This document shows positions 16,854 through 27,000 of a stretch of 64,000 nucleotides of DNA, in pieces. A model generated the notes under the pieces. It was not told the DNA's origin. It saw only the letters and a program-made list of their open reading frames with translations, and searched no databases. The first letter of the stretch is position 1. The number at the start of each line of letters is the position of its first letter. The stretch is taken from positions 34,184 to 98,183 of the forward strand of contig RAPG01000015.1 of assembly GCA_005239165.1 (NCBI GenBank). Reading direction: 5' to 3'. Position numbers and translations under genes: made by a program. The DNA is from Allopusillimonas ginsengisoli. GTDB taxonomy: Bacteria; Pseudomonadota; Gammaproteobacteria; Burkholderiales; Burkholderiaceae_B.

Positions 16854-18023
16854 TTACAGATCGGGCTGGTATGTCCATTTGCCGTCAACGACCTTGACGA
16901 TGACGCGCGCACGCTTGTCAAAGCCTGCGTGATCGGTGGGGCTCATGTTAAATACACCTTGCGATGCCGGAAGATCTTTTACCTTTTCGATGGCATCACG
17001 CAATGCCTGGCGGAATTCTACCGTACCCGGCTTGGCACCCGTTTTGAGCGCCTCGGGAATAGCTTGCGAAATAAGCAGGCCGGCATCCCACAAGTGACCA
17101 CCAAATGTGTTGATCGTGCCATCGCCGTACTTGGCTTCGTATTTGGCTTTGTACTCAAGCGCACTCTTTTTGACCGGATTATTGTCAGGCAGCTGATCGG
17201 CAACCAGCAGAGGCCCCGCCGGCAGAATCATGTCTTCACAGTCTTTGCCACACACCCGCAGGACGTCATTATTGGCAGCACCGTGCGTCTGATACATAAT
17301 GCCTTTGTAACCACGACTTTTGAGTTCGCGCTGGGGCAATGCTGTTGGTGTGCCAGATGCCGCCACCAAAATACCGTCTGGCTTTGCAGCTATCAGCTTG
17401 AGCACCTGCCCCGTCACGCTCGTGTCATTGCGCGCAAAACGTTCAACATCAACGATTTTAATGCCTTTGGCTTCGGCAGCCTTGGTCATTTGTTCGAGCC
17501 AGCCTTCGCCATAGGCATCAGCAAAGCCAATAAAACCAAGTGTTTTTACTTGCTGTTTGGCCATGGCGTCGGCCAGGGCACTCGCCATTAACGCGTCATT
17601 TTGCGGAGTTTTAAACGCCCAAACGCGCCCGCCCTCGACAGGCTCCACAATTTTTGCGCTGGCCGCCACACTGATCATGGGTGTTTTGGTTTCGCCTGCA
17701 ACGTCCGTCATGGCAATTGACGCGGGCGAAACTGTACTGCCAATAACGACATCAACCTTGTCATCGGCAACAAGCTTGCGCATGTTTTTTACGGCAGTTG
17801 TCATATCGGTACCGTCGTCGAGCACGATATATTCAATCTTCTGGCCTGCAATTTCGGTCGGCAACAGCGATACCGTGTTGCGCTCGGGAATGCCCAGCGA
17901 AGCCGCCGGCCCTGTGCTCGACAGGGTGACACCCACCTTGATCTGTGCCGAGGCAACGAGAGGCACGGCCAGCGCAACCGCACCCGCCAGCACCGATAAC
18001 CGAATTGACTTTCTGCTTGTCAT
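16854..18023 (-). CDS. livK: Liv-type periplasmic substrate-binding protein (system 2)
   Basis: 389 residues from the ATG at 18023 (MTSRKSIRLS), which has GGAG six bases upstream. A longer open frame adds 46 residues that hide the signal peptide. The signal peptide ends at VPLVASA (cleavage near 26). The mature protein begins QIKVGVTLSSTGPAASLGIPERN, a type-I binding fold of the ABC amide/branched-chain group, with DDGTDMTTAVKNMRKLV and VIGSTVSPASIAMTDVAGE. The ligand is not deducible. Two Cys in VCGKDCEDM probably form a disulfide. It is divergent from msrB. Confidence 0.9.
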   Translation of the reverse strand: MTSRKSIRLSVLAGAVALAVPLVASAQIKVGVTLSSTGPAASLGIPERNTVSLLPTEIAGQKIEYIVLDDGTDMTTAVKNMRKLVADDKVDVVIGSTVSPASIAMTDVAGETKTPMISVAASAKIVEPVEGGRVWAFKTPQNDALMASALADAMAKQQVKTLGFIGFADAYGEGWLEQMTKAAEAKGIKIVDVERFARNDTSVTGQVLKLIAAKPDGILVAASGTPTALPQRELKSRGYKGIMYQTHGAANNDVLRVCGKDCEDMILPAGPLLVADQLPDNNPVKKSALEYKAKYEAKYGDGTINTFGGHLWDAGLLISQAIPEALKTGAKPGTVEFRQALRDAIEKVKDLPASQGVFNMSPTDHAGFDKRARVIVKVVDGKWTYQPDL

Positions 18024-18240
18024 TGATAACTCCATGAAATATACGACGCCACGCTTTTTTACTTGTGCATGGAACCAATGGTGAGGGAACCCATCATTAT
18101 CGACAAAAACAGATACAAGGTGTTCTAGGGGATTCCCCTCAGCAGCGCAATAAAACTGCATAATTAAGGGAACCTGCCCGCCTTTTCAAAGTCGATTAAC
18201 ATGGTAGTTTGTAATATCGATCCACTATATAGGCACTCAC

Positions 18241-18633
18241 GTGAATAAAATCGTCAAGAGCGATGCGCAATGGCGCGCCGAACTGACTCCCGAAGAATAT
18301 ACCGTTGCCCGGCAAAAGGGTACAGAAAGGCCGTTTACCGGCCGCTACTGGAACACGACCGAGCACGGCATATACCGCTGCATAGGCTGTGGCACCGCGC
18401 TGTTCGCCTCAGACACCAAGTTTGATGCAGGCTGTGGCTGGCCCAGCTACTTTGAGCCACTCGACCCGGCCAACGTACGCGAAGAAACCGACACCACCCA
18501 CGGTATGGTGCGCACCGAAGTTCTGTGCAACGTCTGTGACTCACATCTGGGCCACGTTTTTCCTGACGGGCCTCCGCCTACGGGGCTGCGCTATTGTCTC
18601 AACTCTCTCTCGCTCAAGTTTGAGCCTGCCTGA
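18241..18633 (+). CDS. msrB: Peptide-methionine (R)-S-oxide reductase
   Basis: Reduces methionine-R-sulfoxide in proteins. It is 130 residues from a GTG start. Zinc ligands are Cys47, Cys50, Cys96 and Cys99 (CIGC and CNVC). The catalytic Cys119 sits in GLRYCLNSLSLKF, and FDAGCGWPSYFEP is the substrate pocket. The stop overlaps the next ATG by one base, so it heads the msrB-yciB-bolA-parvulin operon. A TATATA box lies about 15 bases upstream of the GTG, as a possible -10 element. Confidence 0.96.
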   Translation: MNKIVKSDAQWRAELTPEEYTVARQKGTERPFTGRYWNTTEHGIYRCIGCGTALFASDTKFDAGCGWPSYFEPLDPANVREETDTTHGMVRTEVLCNVCDSHLGHVFPDGPPPTGLRYCLNSLSLKFEPA

Positions 18634-19208
18634 TGAAAAAATTTCTTTTCGATCTGTTTCCGCTGCTGCTATTTTTTGTAGCGTTCAAATTTTCAGACAT
18701 CTTTACCGCCACTGCAGTGGCCATTATTGCTGCGGTGGCACAGTTTATCTGGCTCAAAGCCACAGGCAGGGCCATAGAAGCCACACACTGGATCAACCTT
18801 AGCGTCATCGTCCTCTTTGGCGGCGCCACGCTGTTTTTCCACAATGATGCTTTCATCAAATGGAAGCCTACGGTACTTTACTGGTTGTTCGGCAGTATTC
18901 TGGTCGGGGGCAAGCTGTTTTTTGGCCGCAATATCATGCAAAAGCTCATGGGAGACAAAGTCAGCATGCCTGGCCCGGTATGGGACAAACTCAATTACAG
19001 CTGGGCGGGCTTTTTTGCACTATCAGGTGCCCTTAACCTGTACGTGGCGTTTTCCGGCCACTTTACCGAATCACAGTGGGTAAATTTCAAGGTTTTCGGC
19101 CTTATGGCGCTGCTGCTTGTTTTCGCCATTGCCCAATCCATCTGGCTGGGTCGCCATATGCAAGAAGATGGCAACCCTGCTGACAGCAAATCAGAGGAGC
19201 TTCCTTAA
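18633..19208 (+). CDS. yciB: Inner-membrane septation protein A (YciB/IspZ)
   Basis: 191-residue inner-membrane protein with about five hydrophobic helices. The N-terminus MKKFLFDLFPLLLFFVAFK, NDAFIKWKPTVLYWLFG and GRNIMQKLMG are hallmarks of the YciB/IspZ family, which is linked to envelope synthesis and cell division. The molecular function is not established. Coupled by one-base overlaps to msrB upstream and bolA downstream. The position next to bolA and a parvulin is, as I recall, common in the Alcaligenaceae. Confidence 0.95.
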   Translation: MKKFLFDLFPLLLFFVAFKFSDIFTATAVAIIAAVAQFIWLKATGRAIEATHWINLSVIVLFGGATLFFHNDAFIKWKPTVLYWLFGSILVGGKLFFGRNIMQKLMGDKVSMPGPVWDKLNYSWAGFFALSGALNLYVAFSGHFTESQWVNFKVFGLMALLLVFAIAQSIWLGRHMQEDGNPADSKSEELP

Positions 19209-19477
19209 TGCCTCACCAGGAACGCAAGCTTGTGCTCCAAGAGCGACTACAGGCGCTCAACCCCAGCCATCTCGATATTGTCGACGAGTCACATTTGCAC
19301 GCAGGCCATGCTGGTAGCCGCAATGGTGCCAGCCACTTCCGCGTCCATATCTGGACTGACCAGTTTGACGGCCTGTCCACCGTTGCACGTCACCGGCTTG
19401 TGTATGATCGCGTCCAGGATCTCATGCCATTTCCCGTCCACGCTCTGGCCATCGTCGCCAAAAACCCTTCTTTTTAA
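19208..19477 (+). CDS. bolA: BolA-family protein
   Basis: 89 residues of the BolA/IbaG fold. The conserved core is SHLHAGHAGSRNGASHFRV followed by FDGLSTVARHRLVYDRVQDLM and HALAIVAKN. BolA proteins pair with monothiol glutaredoxins to handle [2Fe-2S] clusters and affect cell morphology. The His in the HAGH loop is the usual cluster ligand. The ATG overlaps the yciB stop (TAATG). Confidence 0.93.
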   Translation: MPHQERKLVLQERLQALNPSHLDIVDESHLHAGHAGSRNGASHFRVHIWTDQFDGLSTVARHRLVYDRVQDLMPFPVHALAIVAKNPSF

Positions 19478-19491
19478 CACCAAGGATCTCC

Positions 19492-20268
19492 ATGAAACGA
19501 TTAGCAGTATTTGCCGCCAGTGTTGTCATTGCGCTGCCCGTGTATGCACAGGATGTCGCAAGCGTAAATGGCACAGCCATCACACAGCAACAGCTTGATA
19601 AATTCGTCAAACTGCTGACAACTCAGGGTGCCAAAGACACTCCCGAGCTGCGCACGCAAGTCAAGCAAGAAATGGTCAACCGCCTAGTGGCTGTACAGGC
19701 TGCAGAAAAGGCAGGCATAGACAAAAAACCTGAAGTCAAGCAAGAAATAGAATTAGCCCGCCAAGGCATTTTGGTACGGGCGCTCATGGCCAACCATCTC
19801 GAAAAAAACCCCATCACCGACGCCAAGGTTGAGGCTGAGTACAACGAGATCAAAAAATCACAGGCTGGCAAAAAAGAATACAAACTGCGCCATATCCTGG
19901 TCGAAGATGAAAAAGCGGCACAAGATCTGATCGCACAGATCAAGGCCAAGAAAATCACCTTCGCGGAAGCCGCCAAGAAAAACTCCAAAGATCCTGGCAG
20001 TGGCAAAAACGGCGGTGAGCTGGGCTGGGGCCCGGCCAGCAACTACGTACCAGAATTCGCCGGAGCCGTCGAAAAGCTCAAAAAGGGCCAAATGTCTGAT
20101 TCGCCCATCAAAACCCAGTTTGGCTGGCACATTATTGAGGTCGAAGACTCTCGCGACGTCAAGTTCCCCGAACTCAGCGAAGTGAAGACACAGATCGAAG
20201 AAATGCTGCGCCAGCAAGAGCTTGCTGATTACCAGGCTCAGCTCATGAAAAACGCCACTATCAAGTAA
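19492..20268 (+). CDS. Periplasmic parvulin peptidyl-prolyl isomerase (Par27-like)
   Basis: 258 residues with a signal peptide (cleavage near residue 19, VYA-QD). Residues 20-130 resemble the SurA N-terminal chaperone helices; residues about 135-225 form one PpiC parvulin domain with LRHILVEDEKAA, GGELGWGPASNYVPEFAGAV and TQFGWHIIEV. The architecture and size match Par27 of Bordetella pertussis, a periplasmic chaperone/isomerase. The C-terminus is a charged helix. Fourteen bases separate it from bolA; a terminator follows 42 bases after the stop. Confidence 0.92.
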   Translation: MKRLAVFAASVVIALPVYAQDVASVNGTAITQQQLDKFVKLLTTQGAKDTPELRTQVKQEMVNRLVAVQAAEKAGIDKKPEVKQEIELARQGILVRALMANHLEKNPITDAKVEAEYNEIKKSQAGKKEYKLRHILVEDEKAAQDLIAQIKAKKITFAEAAKKNSKDPGSGKNGGELGWGPASNYVPEFAGAVEKLKKGQMSDSPIKTQFGWHIIEVEDSRDVKFPELSEVKTQIEEMLRQQELADYQAQLMKNATIK

Positions 20269-20310
20269 GCAACAAAACAGTGCCGCGAGCACTGCTGCTT
20301 TATTGATATT

Positions 20311-20362
20311 GGCCGTTAAAACGCCGCCGATCATTATTTATGGCGGGGGCGTTTTAACGGCC
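20311..20362 (+). terminator. Terminator of the msrB-yciB-bolA-parvulin operon
   Basis: GGCCGTTAAAACGCC (20311-20325) pairs perfectly with GGCGTTTTAACGGCC (20348-20362); the 22-base loop region has further partial pairing. TTTACATTT follows. The tandem-repeat array starts about 28 bases later. Confidence 0.7.
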
Positions 20363-20390
20363 TTTACATTTCTGCCGTGCCAGCCTGTGT

Positions 20391-20570
20391 TTGGCTGTGT
20401 TTGGCTGTGTTTGGCTGTGTTTGGCTGTGTTTGCCGGTGTATGCCCGGTGTATGCCCGGTGTATGCCCGGTGTATGCCCGGTGTATGCCCGTTTATGCCT
20501 GTGTTTGCCCGTTTATGCCTGTGTTTGCCCGTCTATGCCTGTGTTTGCCCATCTATGTCTGCGTCTGCCC
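20391..20570. repeat. Compound tandem-repeat array with 10-, 11- and 20-base units
   Basis: Four exact copies of TTGGCTGTGT (20391-20430) are followed by five exact copies of GGTGTATGCCC (20436-20490). Then come three near-identical 20-mers beginning GTTTATGCCT or GTCTATGCCT and ending GTGTTTGCCC (20491-20550), and a decayed fourth (20551-20570). The units resemble one another (TGTGTTTG and TGTATGCC cores), so one likely gave rise to the next. Open frames across it encode only Cys/Leu/Val-rich repeats and have no family likeness. The remaining sequence to 20787 shows nothing recognisable. Confidence 0.93.
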
Positions 20571-20787
20571 GTGCCTGCCGTGCCACGGGGGTTAAGCTGG
20601 CTCGATACCCGATGCGAGCCGCTTTCAGGAACAGAACAGCATGCAGCGTTCAGTCGACACAAGGTCGCCTGCCTGACCTACACCTGCAAAAAAAACTAAC
20701 ACCGATCCCGCACCAGGGCTATTTGTGAAGCGGAGCACCATGACGCGCATTACGTGATGCCATCTCAGACCAACTCAGGCCTGTGGC

Positions 20788-23022
20788 TCAGACACCCAGC
20801 AATTTCTTCAGGCCGTCTTCATCAAGTATAGTGACGCCCAGTTCAGACGCTTTGACAAGTTTGCTGCCTGCCTCGTCGCCCGCCACCAGGTAAGCCGTTT
20901 TCTTGGAGACTGACCCGCTTACCTTCCCTCCGGCCGCCAGGATGCGCCGGGTAGCTTCATCACGCGTCCAGTTGGGCATGGTGCCGGTCAGTACCAGCGT
21001 CTTGCCTTCCAGGGGCTGTGCGCCGCTGCCAGGTGCCTCGACTGCCCTGGGCCGCACACCCGCCTCTGCAAGCGCCTGCACAACTTCACGGTTGTGAGGT
21101 TCACCGAAAAACCGTGCAATTGAGCCCGCCACCACTGGCCCAACATCACGTACCCGCAGCAATGCTTCTTCGTCGGCAGCCATGACCGCGTCCACTGACC
21201 CAAAATGCAGCGCCAGATCGCGGGCTGTGGTCTCGCCTACATGACGAATACCCAATGCATAAAGCAGACGCCCCAGCTCGGGTTCGCTGGCACGCTCAAG
21301 GGCTGCTACCAGATTCTCGGCCGACTTGCGACCCATGCGGTCATACAAGAGCAGATCTTCCACCTTTAACGTAAACAGGTCAGCCAGTGATTTGACGCGA
21401 TCACTCTCGACCAGTTGGTCGACCAATTTTTCGCCCAGGCCTTCGATATCAAGCGCCTTGCGGCTGGCCGCATGACGTAGGGTCTGCTTGCGCTGAGCCG
21501 CGCAAAACAAGCCACCGGTACAACGCGCGATGGCTTCATCTTCAAGCCGCTCGATGGCGGAATCGCAAACAGGGCAATGCTGTGGCATGACAAACGGCCG
21601 GGCATCCTCAGGGCGCAGTTCAATCACCGGCCCCACAACCTCAGGGATGACATCACCTGCTCGCCGCACAATAACGGTGTCGCCGATGCGCACGTCTTTG
21701 CGCAGAATTTCATCTTCGTTGTGCAGCGTGGCATTAGTAACCGTCACGCCCCCAACAAAAACAGGCTTAAGCCGGGCAACAGGCGTAATGGCACCGGTCC
21801 GCCCTACCTGCACTTCGATATCGAGCAACGTTGTGGTTTCTTCCTGGGCCGGAAACTTGTGCGCAATGGCAAAACGCGGTGCCCGCGCCACAAACCCGAG
21901 CACGCGCTGGGCCTCTAGCGAATTTACCTTATAAACCACACCGTCTATGTCAAATGGCAGCTTCTGGCGCTTGCTGCCACGATCTTGATAAAACTGCAGC
22001 AAGCCATCTACACCGCGCACAACCTCGCGAGAGGGGCTAACGGGCAGGCCCAGGGTAGCCAGCCAGTCGAGCATGGCGCTGTGCGTGTTGCGCAGTGCCC
22101 GGGCGGGATCAAGCGCTTCGTCTGGCTGTGCCTGATGCACACCTTGCCCTTCCGCTTCGGCGAGCTGCGTCTTGGAGGGCGTATGGGCCCTGAACGGCGC
22201 AGATGCGCCTTGCTGCGCTTGCTCACCTGACAGCTGCTCAGGCGCCAGGCTGGCGGCCTCGCGGCGCAGAGCCACTGTCGGCACCGCATCACCCAGGACC
22301 AGCTCCCCCCATCCGTAGGCATAAAAGCGCAGAGGTCGCTGGGCAGTAATACGCGGATCAAGCTGACGCAAACTGCCTGCCGCCGCATTGCGGGGGTTGA
22401 CGAAAATCTTGTCGCCGCGTCGCTGCTGCGTTTCGTTGAGGCGCTCAAAATCACGGCGATTCATCAAGACCTCGCCACGTACTTCAAGCACAGCGGGGTA
22501 ATCACCCCTCAGAGACAACGGAACTGAGCGCAGCGTGCGAATGTTACTGGTGATGTCTTCACCGGTCTGGCCATCGCCGCGCGTCGCAGCCTGTACCAGC
22601 TTGCCTTGCTCATAGCGCAGGCTGACCGCAAGGCCATCAAACTTAAGCTCGGCCCCGTACTCCACCAGACCATCCGCATCGGTAAGTCCGGCCCCGCGCA
22701 AAGTGTCTGCCACGCGCTTGTTAAAGGCCTGAACATCTTCAGTTTCAAATGCATTGGACAGCGACAGCATGGCCACAGCATGTCGCACACTGTCAAAGCC
22801 GGAAATGGGCTGCGCCCCCACACGCTGGGTGGGTGACTCGGGTGTAATAAGGTCTGGATGAGCCTCTTCAAGGCTCTGCAGCTCTGCCATGAGCCGGTCA
22901 TACTCGGCATCTGATGCTATGGGCTGATCAAGCACGTAATAGCGGTGATTATGTTCGGAAATCTGGCTGCGCAACACGTCGACGCGTTGCGCCACCGACA
23001 CCTCGCCGTCGGAAGCTGTCAC
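20788..23022 (-). CDS. ligA: NAD-dependent DNA ligase
   Basis: Seals nicks in replication and repair using NAD. The 744-residue protein is about 70 longer than the usual 670. Residues 1-70 form the NAD-binding Ia domain; the adenylated Lys127 is in AELKFDGLAV. The OB fold, a four-Cys zinc finger (CPVCDS...ARCTGGLFC), helix-hairpin-helix motifs and a C-terminal BRCT domain (LEGKTLVLTGTMPNWTRDEA) follow in order. An extra Gln/Ala-rich stretch of about 60 residues (about 250-312) interrupts the nucleotidyltransferase domain between FYAYGWGEL and the AMLDWLATLGLPV helix. The start overlaps the zipA stop (ATGA), so the two are coupled. Confidence 0.96.
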   Translation of the reverse strand: MTASDGEVSVAQRVDVLRSQISEHNHRYYVLDQPIASDAEYDRLMAELQSLEEAHPDLITPESPTQRVGAQPISGFDSVRHAVAMLSLSNAFETEDVQAFNKRVADTLRGAGLTDADGLVEYGAELKFDGLAVSLRYEQGKLVQAATRGDGQTGEDITSNIRTLRSVPLSLRGDYPAVLEVRGEVLMNRRDFERLNETQQRRGDKIFVNPRNAAAGSLRQLDPRITAQRPLRFYAYGWGELVLGDAVPTVALRREAASLAPEQLSGEQAQQGASAPFRAHTPSKTQLAEAEGQGVHQAQPDEALDPARALRNTHSAMLDWLATLGLPVSPSREVVRGVDGLLQFYQDRGSKRQKLPFDIDGVVYKVNSLEAQRVLGFVARAPRFAIAHKFPAQEETTTLLDIEVQVGRTGAITPVARLKPVFVGGVTVTNATLHNEDEILRKDVRIGDTVIVRRAGDVIPEVVGPVIELRPEDARPFVMPQHCPVCDSAIERLEDEAIARCTGGLFCAAQRKQTLRHAASRKALDIEGLGEKLVDQLVESDRVKSLADLFTLKVEDLLLYDRMGRKSAENLVAALERASEPELGRLLYALGIRHVGETTARDLALHFGSVDAVMAADEEALLRVRDVGPVVAGSIARFFGEPHNREVVQALAEAGVRPRAVEAPGSGAQPLEGKTLVLTGTMPNWTRDEATRRILAAGGKVSGSVSKKTAYLVAGDEAGSKLVKASELGVTILDEDGLKKLLGV

Positions 23023-24041
23023 GAAAAAACCCTTACGGTACGCGCGTCGCCAGCCTCAAAACCTGCCTCACTGAGCCGGGCGTACATACCCAGCAATTGC
23101 CCGTCAATAGCCTGGTCGGCACCATCAGGCACTGGCCGGCCCTGGTCGTCGAGCAACTCGCCATCAAGACGCCTCGCAAGATCGCGCCCTACGCAAGCCA
23201 TGCGACTAAATGCTTGCTCATCAGCCGGACTTCTGGGCAAATCTAGCAGCAGGTCGATGCGACTGACGCTTTCAGTCTGAATTTCATGAGCATGCTGGCC
23301 ATCAAACAAAACGGTAAAGCGCGGCAGGCCCGTGTCGGACATCCATGCCTGCTGCCCCTGGTGCGACATAAACCCTATTTCTTTCAGAATGCCGGACACC
23401 TTTGAGATGGTATGCGGCTCGGAAAGCCGTAACGCCAGCCCGACCTGGGCATCAAGATCGGCGCAGATGGCATCGAGCTCTTGGGCTTGCTGCAGCACAG
23501 GCTCTTGTTCAGGGCCTTCAATGGCACCGTCAAAGCGTTCGGCAAGCCCCTGAGCTTCAGTCCATAGCTGCGACCACTCAATATCGGTGAGAGGGCCGCT
23601 GCGGTTGGCCAGCAGCACGGCCAGCTGCATTGATGTATATGATTCTTGGGCACGCAACCGGGCACGGTGCCCGCCGCCTTCGCGTTCGGCAAAAATGCGC
23701 ACAGGCTTACTACCCACCCTGGTCAGGGCGTGTACAGCCTGATGCAGACTTTCGGAGGCGACAGCCTGTGCAAAGGCGATCTCAATAACCGCCTCGGTAG
23801 CAGGATCGGCTTCGGCCGGATCGTCAGCGGGGAGATCTTCATCAGGTGCTCGGGCAGCACCCAGACCCGGTTCACGCCGACCCGCCGCAGGTGCCGCAGA
23901 CATGAGCGGATCTTGCTCACGCTCGGGAAAATGCTCTTGCATTTGCTTGCGCACGCGGCGATCTTGCCACCAGTTAAATAAAAGCACAATCAGGATCAGT
24001 AAGATGCCAAGAAGAATCAATGCAATCTGCAAGTCGCTCAT
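23019..24041 (-). CDS. zipA: Cell division protein ZipA
   Basis: 340-residue bitopic membrane protein that anchors FtsZ to the inner membrane. Residues 4-25 (LQIALILLGILLILIVLLFNWW) are the N-terminal helix, with a basic stretch (DRRVRKQ) after it. An acidic Pro/Ala-rich linker spans about 35-90, and the C-terminal FtsZ-binding domain about 95-330, with KVSGILKEIGFMSHQGQQ and PDGADQAIDGQLLGMYARLSEAGF. It lies between smc and ligA in the same direction, the usual order smc-zipA-ligA of this group. Confidence 0.93.
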   Translation of the reverse strand: MSDLQIALILLGILLILIVLLFNWWQDRRVRKQMQEHFPEREQDPLMSAAPAAGRREPGLGAARAPDEDLPADDPAEADPATEAVIEIAFAQAVASESLHQAVHALTRVGSKPVRIFAEREGGGHRARLRAQESYTSMQLAVLLANRSGPLTDIEWSQLWTEAQGLAERFDGAIEGPEQEPVLQQAQELDAICADLDAQVGLALRLSEPHTISKVSGILKEIGFMSHQGQQAWMSDTGLPRFTVLFDGQHAHEIQTESVSRIDLLLDLPRSPADEQAFSRMACVGRDLARRLDGELLDDQGRPVPDGADQAIDGQLLGMYARLSEAGFEAGDARTVRVFS

Positions 24042-24084
24042 AGTCGGCCCCGCCGTACCCCTAAATGTTTATGAGATATCACCA

Positions 24085-27000
24085 TCAGGCATCTGCCAGT
24101 TGCAGGGCGGATTCTATGTCTACCGCCACAATGCGCGACACGCCCTGTTCCTGCATGGTAACCCCAACCAGTTGTCTGGCCATCTGCATGGCAATTTTAT
24201 TATGAGAAATAAACAAAAACTGCGTTTGCTCACTCATGCTGCGTACCAGGTTGGCATAGCGTTCTGTGTTGGCATCGTCCAGGGGCGCGTCAACCTCGTC
24301 AAGCAGACAAAATGGTGCAGGGTTAAGTTTGAACAAGGCAAACACCAGCGCCGTGGCAGTCAACGCCTTCTCGCCACCTGAAAGCAAATGGATAGTGCTG
24401 TTGCGCTTGCCTGGAGGCTGCGCCATTACTTGTACGCCAGCATCGAGGATTTCATCGCCTGTAATGCTCAGCCGTGCCTCGCCCCCGCCGAACAACTTGG
24501 GAAATAGCTCTCCGAAGTGTCCGTTGACGATGTCAAAGGTATTTTGCAGCAGCTCACGGGTTTCGCGATCGATTTTGCGTATGGCGTCTTCAAGCGTCTC
24601 GATGGCCGAGATGAGGTCTTGGTGCTGAGCGTCAAGAAAGCCTTTGCGTTCACGCGCAGTCGTCAGTTCGTCGAGTGCCGCCAGATTGACGGCGCCCAAC
24701 CCCTCAACCAGGCGTGAAATACGCTGCACTTCAGACTGCAACCAACTGGTGCGGCGCCATTCGTCGGGTCGCCCCTCGAGCAACTGACTCAGTTGTGTGC
24801 GCTCGACCTCGTGGGCGTCGATTTGTTCGGCAAACTGCTCGACGGCCAGCCTGGCCGCCTGCTCTTGCAGTTGCAGCTCCATGATGCGCGCCCGGCGCGG
24901 TTCGAGCGAGCGCTCAAGTTCTACCCGCTGCTCATCGGCGCTGCGAAGTTGTGCGGCGAGGTTATCGAGTTCGATACGGGCCTGGTTCAATGCTTCTTCG
25001 CGTTCGGCGCGCAGTTCGATTGCGTCCTGCAGCCCGGCCTGGGCGGCCGAAGCATCAAGCTCAAAAAGTTCGCCCTGCAGCCCTTCCAGTTCGGCATGGG
25101 CGCGCTGCCCCTGATCTCCGGCAAGCTGCAGATTGCGTTTCAGGTCTACGATACGCGACTGCAATGTGCGCTCGGTGTACTCAGACTCTTGAACGGCGCG
25201 CTCAACCTCGCGCAAGGCCTGCCGCGCCGCTTCAGCCTGCGCCTGCAGGTCTTCGCCTGACATTTCGGCATCAGCAAACAGTGTCTGGTGCTCGGCAAGC
25301 TGACCATCCAGCAGTTCGAAACGCGCCTCAGCCTCTTCTTTGCTGGCGAGCAATTCTTCTGTCTGTGCCTTGATTTCGGCCAGTTCTTCATGAATGCGAC
25401 GCGTCCGGTCGCTCGATTGCTCGGCCTGCTGCTTCAGCCGCGAATGCCGCAGCTGGATGTCGTGCAAGCGTTGGGTAAGTTCGGCGACACGCTGGCGTGC
25501 CGGACCCTGAGACTGCGCCATCTGCTGATAGGCCGTGTCAGCTCTGGCTGCCGTGCCCAGCATCTGGTCGGCAATAAGCTGACGCGCCTTGACATCACGG
25601 CGCAGGTGCTCGATTTCTTGCTGCCTGGCAAGCATCCCGGCCTGCTCGGAGTCAGGCGCATAAAAACGTATGCTGTGCTGCTCGACCAGATGGCCTTCCT
25701 TAACGACATACAGGCCACCAGGTGGCAACTCGGCCCGCATCGACAGCGCTTTGGTGACATCAGTGCACACATAGACATCGCGCAACCAGTCGTTGAGCAG
25801 AGCGCGCAGCTCTGGGTCGGTAATGCGAAGCAGCCCTGCGAGAGGTTCTGCACCCGCCATCAAAGCAGGGGCAGGCCCGGGCACAGGCAACTGATAAAAA
25901 GCGAGGCGCGCGGGTGGCGCATTGGCGGCGAAGGCGCGGGCATGCTCAAGCTGTCGCAATTCAAGTCCTGCCATGCGCTCGCGCAATACTGACTCAAGCG
26001 CGGTTTCCCAGCCTTCTTCAATATGGAGTTTTTGCCAGAGACGACCAAGGCCCGCAAGCTCATGATGCTGCAGCCAGGGTTCGAGCGCGCCCTGCTTCTG
26101 TACGTCTTCTTGCAGTCGCGTCAACGCAGCCAGCCGCGCGTCGAGGCGAGCCACAGCCTGCGCTTCGTCGCGCGCCGTCGTGTGTGCATCTTGCCGCGTG
26201 CTGTCGAGCTCGGGCAAACGCTCTTCAATTTCGAGCAACTGCCCCTGGGCTTCTTCGAGCTGCTCTTCCATGGCCGTGCGGTCACCCGCAAGGCGCTCAA
26301 GCTCAAGCTGATCTGGGGTGTCCATGCTGCCCAGCTCTTGCTCAAGCCGCTCCTGGCGCAACTCAAGTGCCTGGATCTGCCGGTCTGCGTCACGCTGCGC
26401 CTGACCCACCAACGCCAATTCTTGTTCGACCTTGGCCAGCGCAATGCGCATTTGGTCGCGCGAGGCGGCAGCGGCACGAACCCGGCTTTCGATATCGGGC
26501 AGGCTGCCCTGAGCCTGATCGGCTCTGGCCCGTGCTTCTTCAGTGCGGGCGGCGGCCTCTTCGAGATCGGCTTGCGCCTGGGCAATCTGCTCGGTACAGT
26601 GAGTTTGCTGATCGGCCCATTCTTGCATCTGCACCTGCAACTGCGAGCGACGGGTTTGCAGGCGGTTGCGTGCATCAACCACATGCCGGATTTCAGCTTC
26701 GAGGCGGCTGACCTGCGCGCCCGCCTCAAAGAGCAGGCCCTGGGCCGCGTGCACGGCATCGCTGGCGGCATAATGTGCCTGCCTGCGCGACTCAAGCGCC
26801 GACTCGCCAGCCCTGAGCCCGGCCATCGCGGCTTCAAGCTCAGTTTGAGCCCGCTCAATCTCGAGAAACTTGGCCTTCTGATCTTCTTTGGCCTTGCTTT
26901 CTTTTTGCAACCACAGCGCATGCTGCTTCTGCTCGCCCTCTTCTTGCAGAGAGCGGTATTGTTGCGCGACCTCTGCCTGGGATTCGAGTTTTTCGAGCTG

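Noticed and set aside
20377..20728. Cys/Val-rich open frames over the compound repeat
   Set aside because: All three plus-strand frames are open because the repeat lacks stops; the peptides are just translations of the repeat units.
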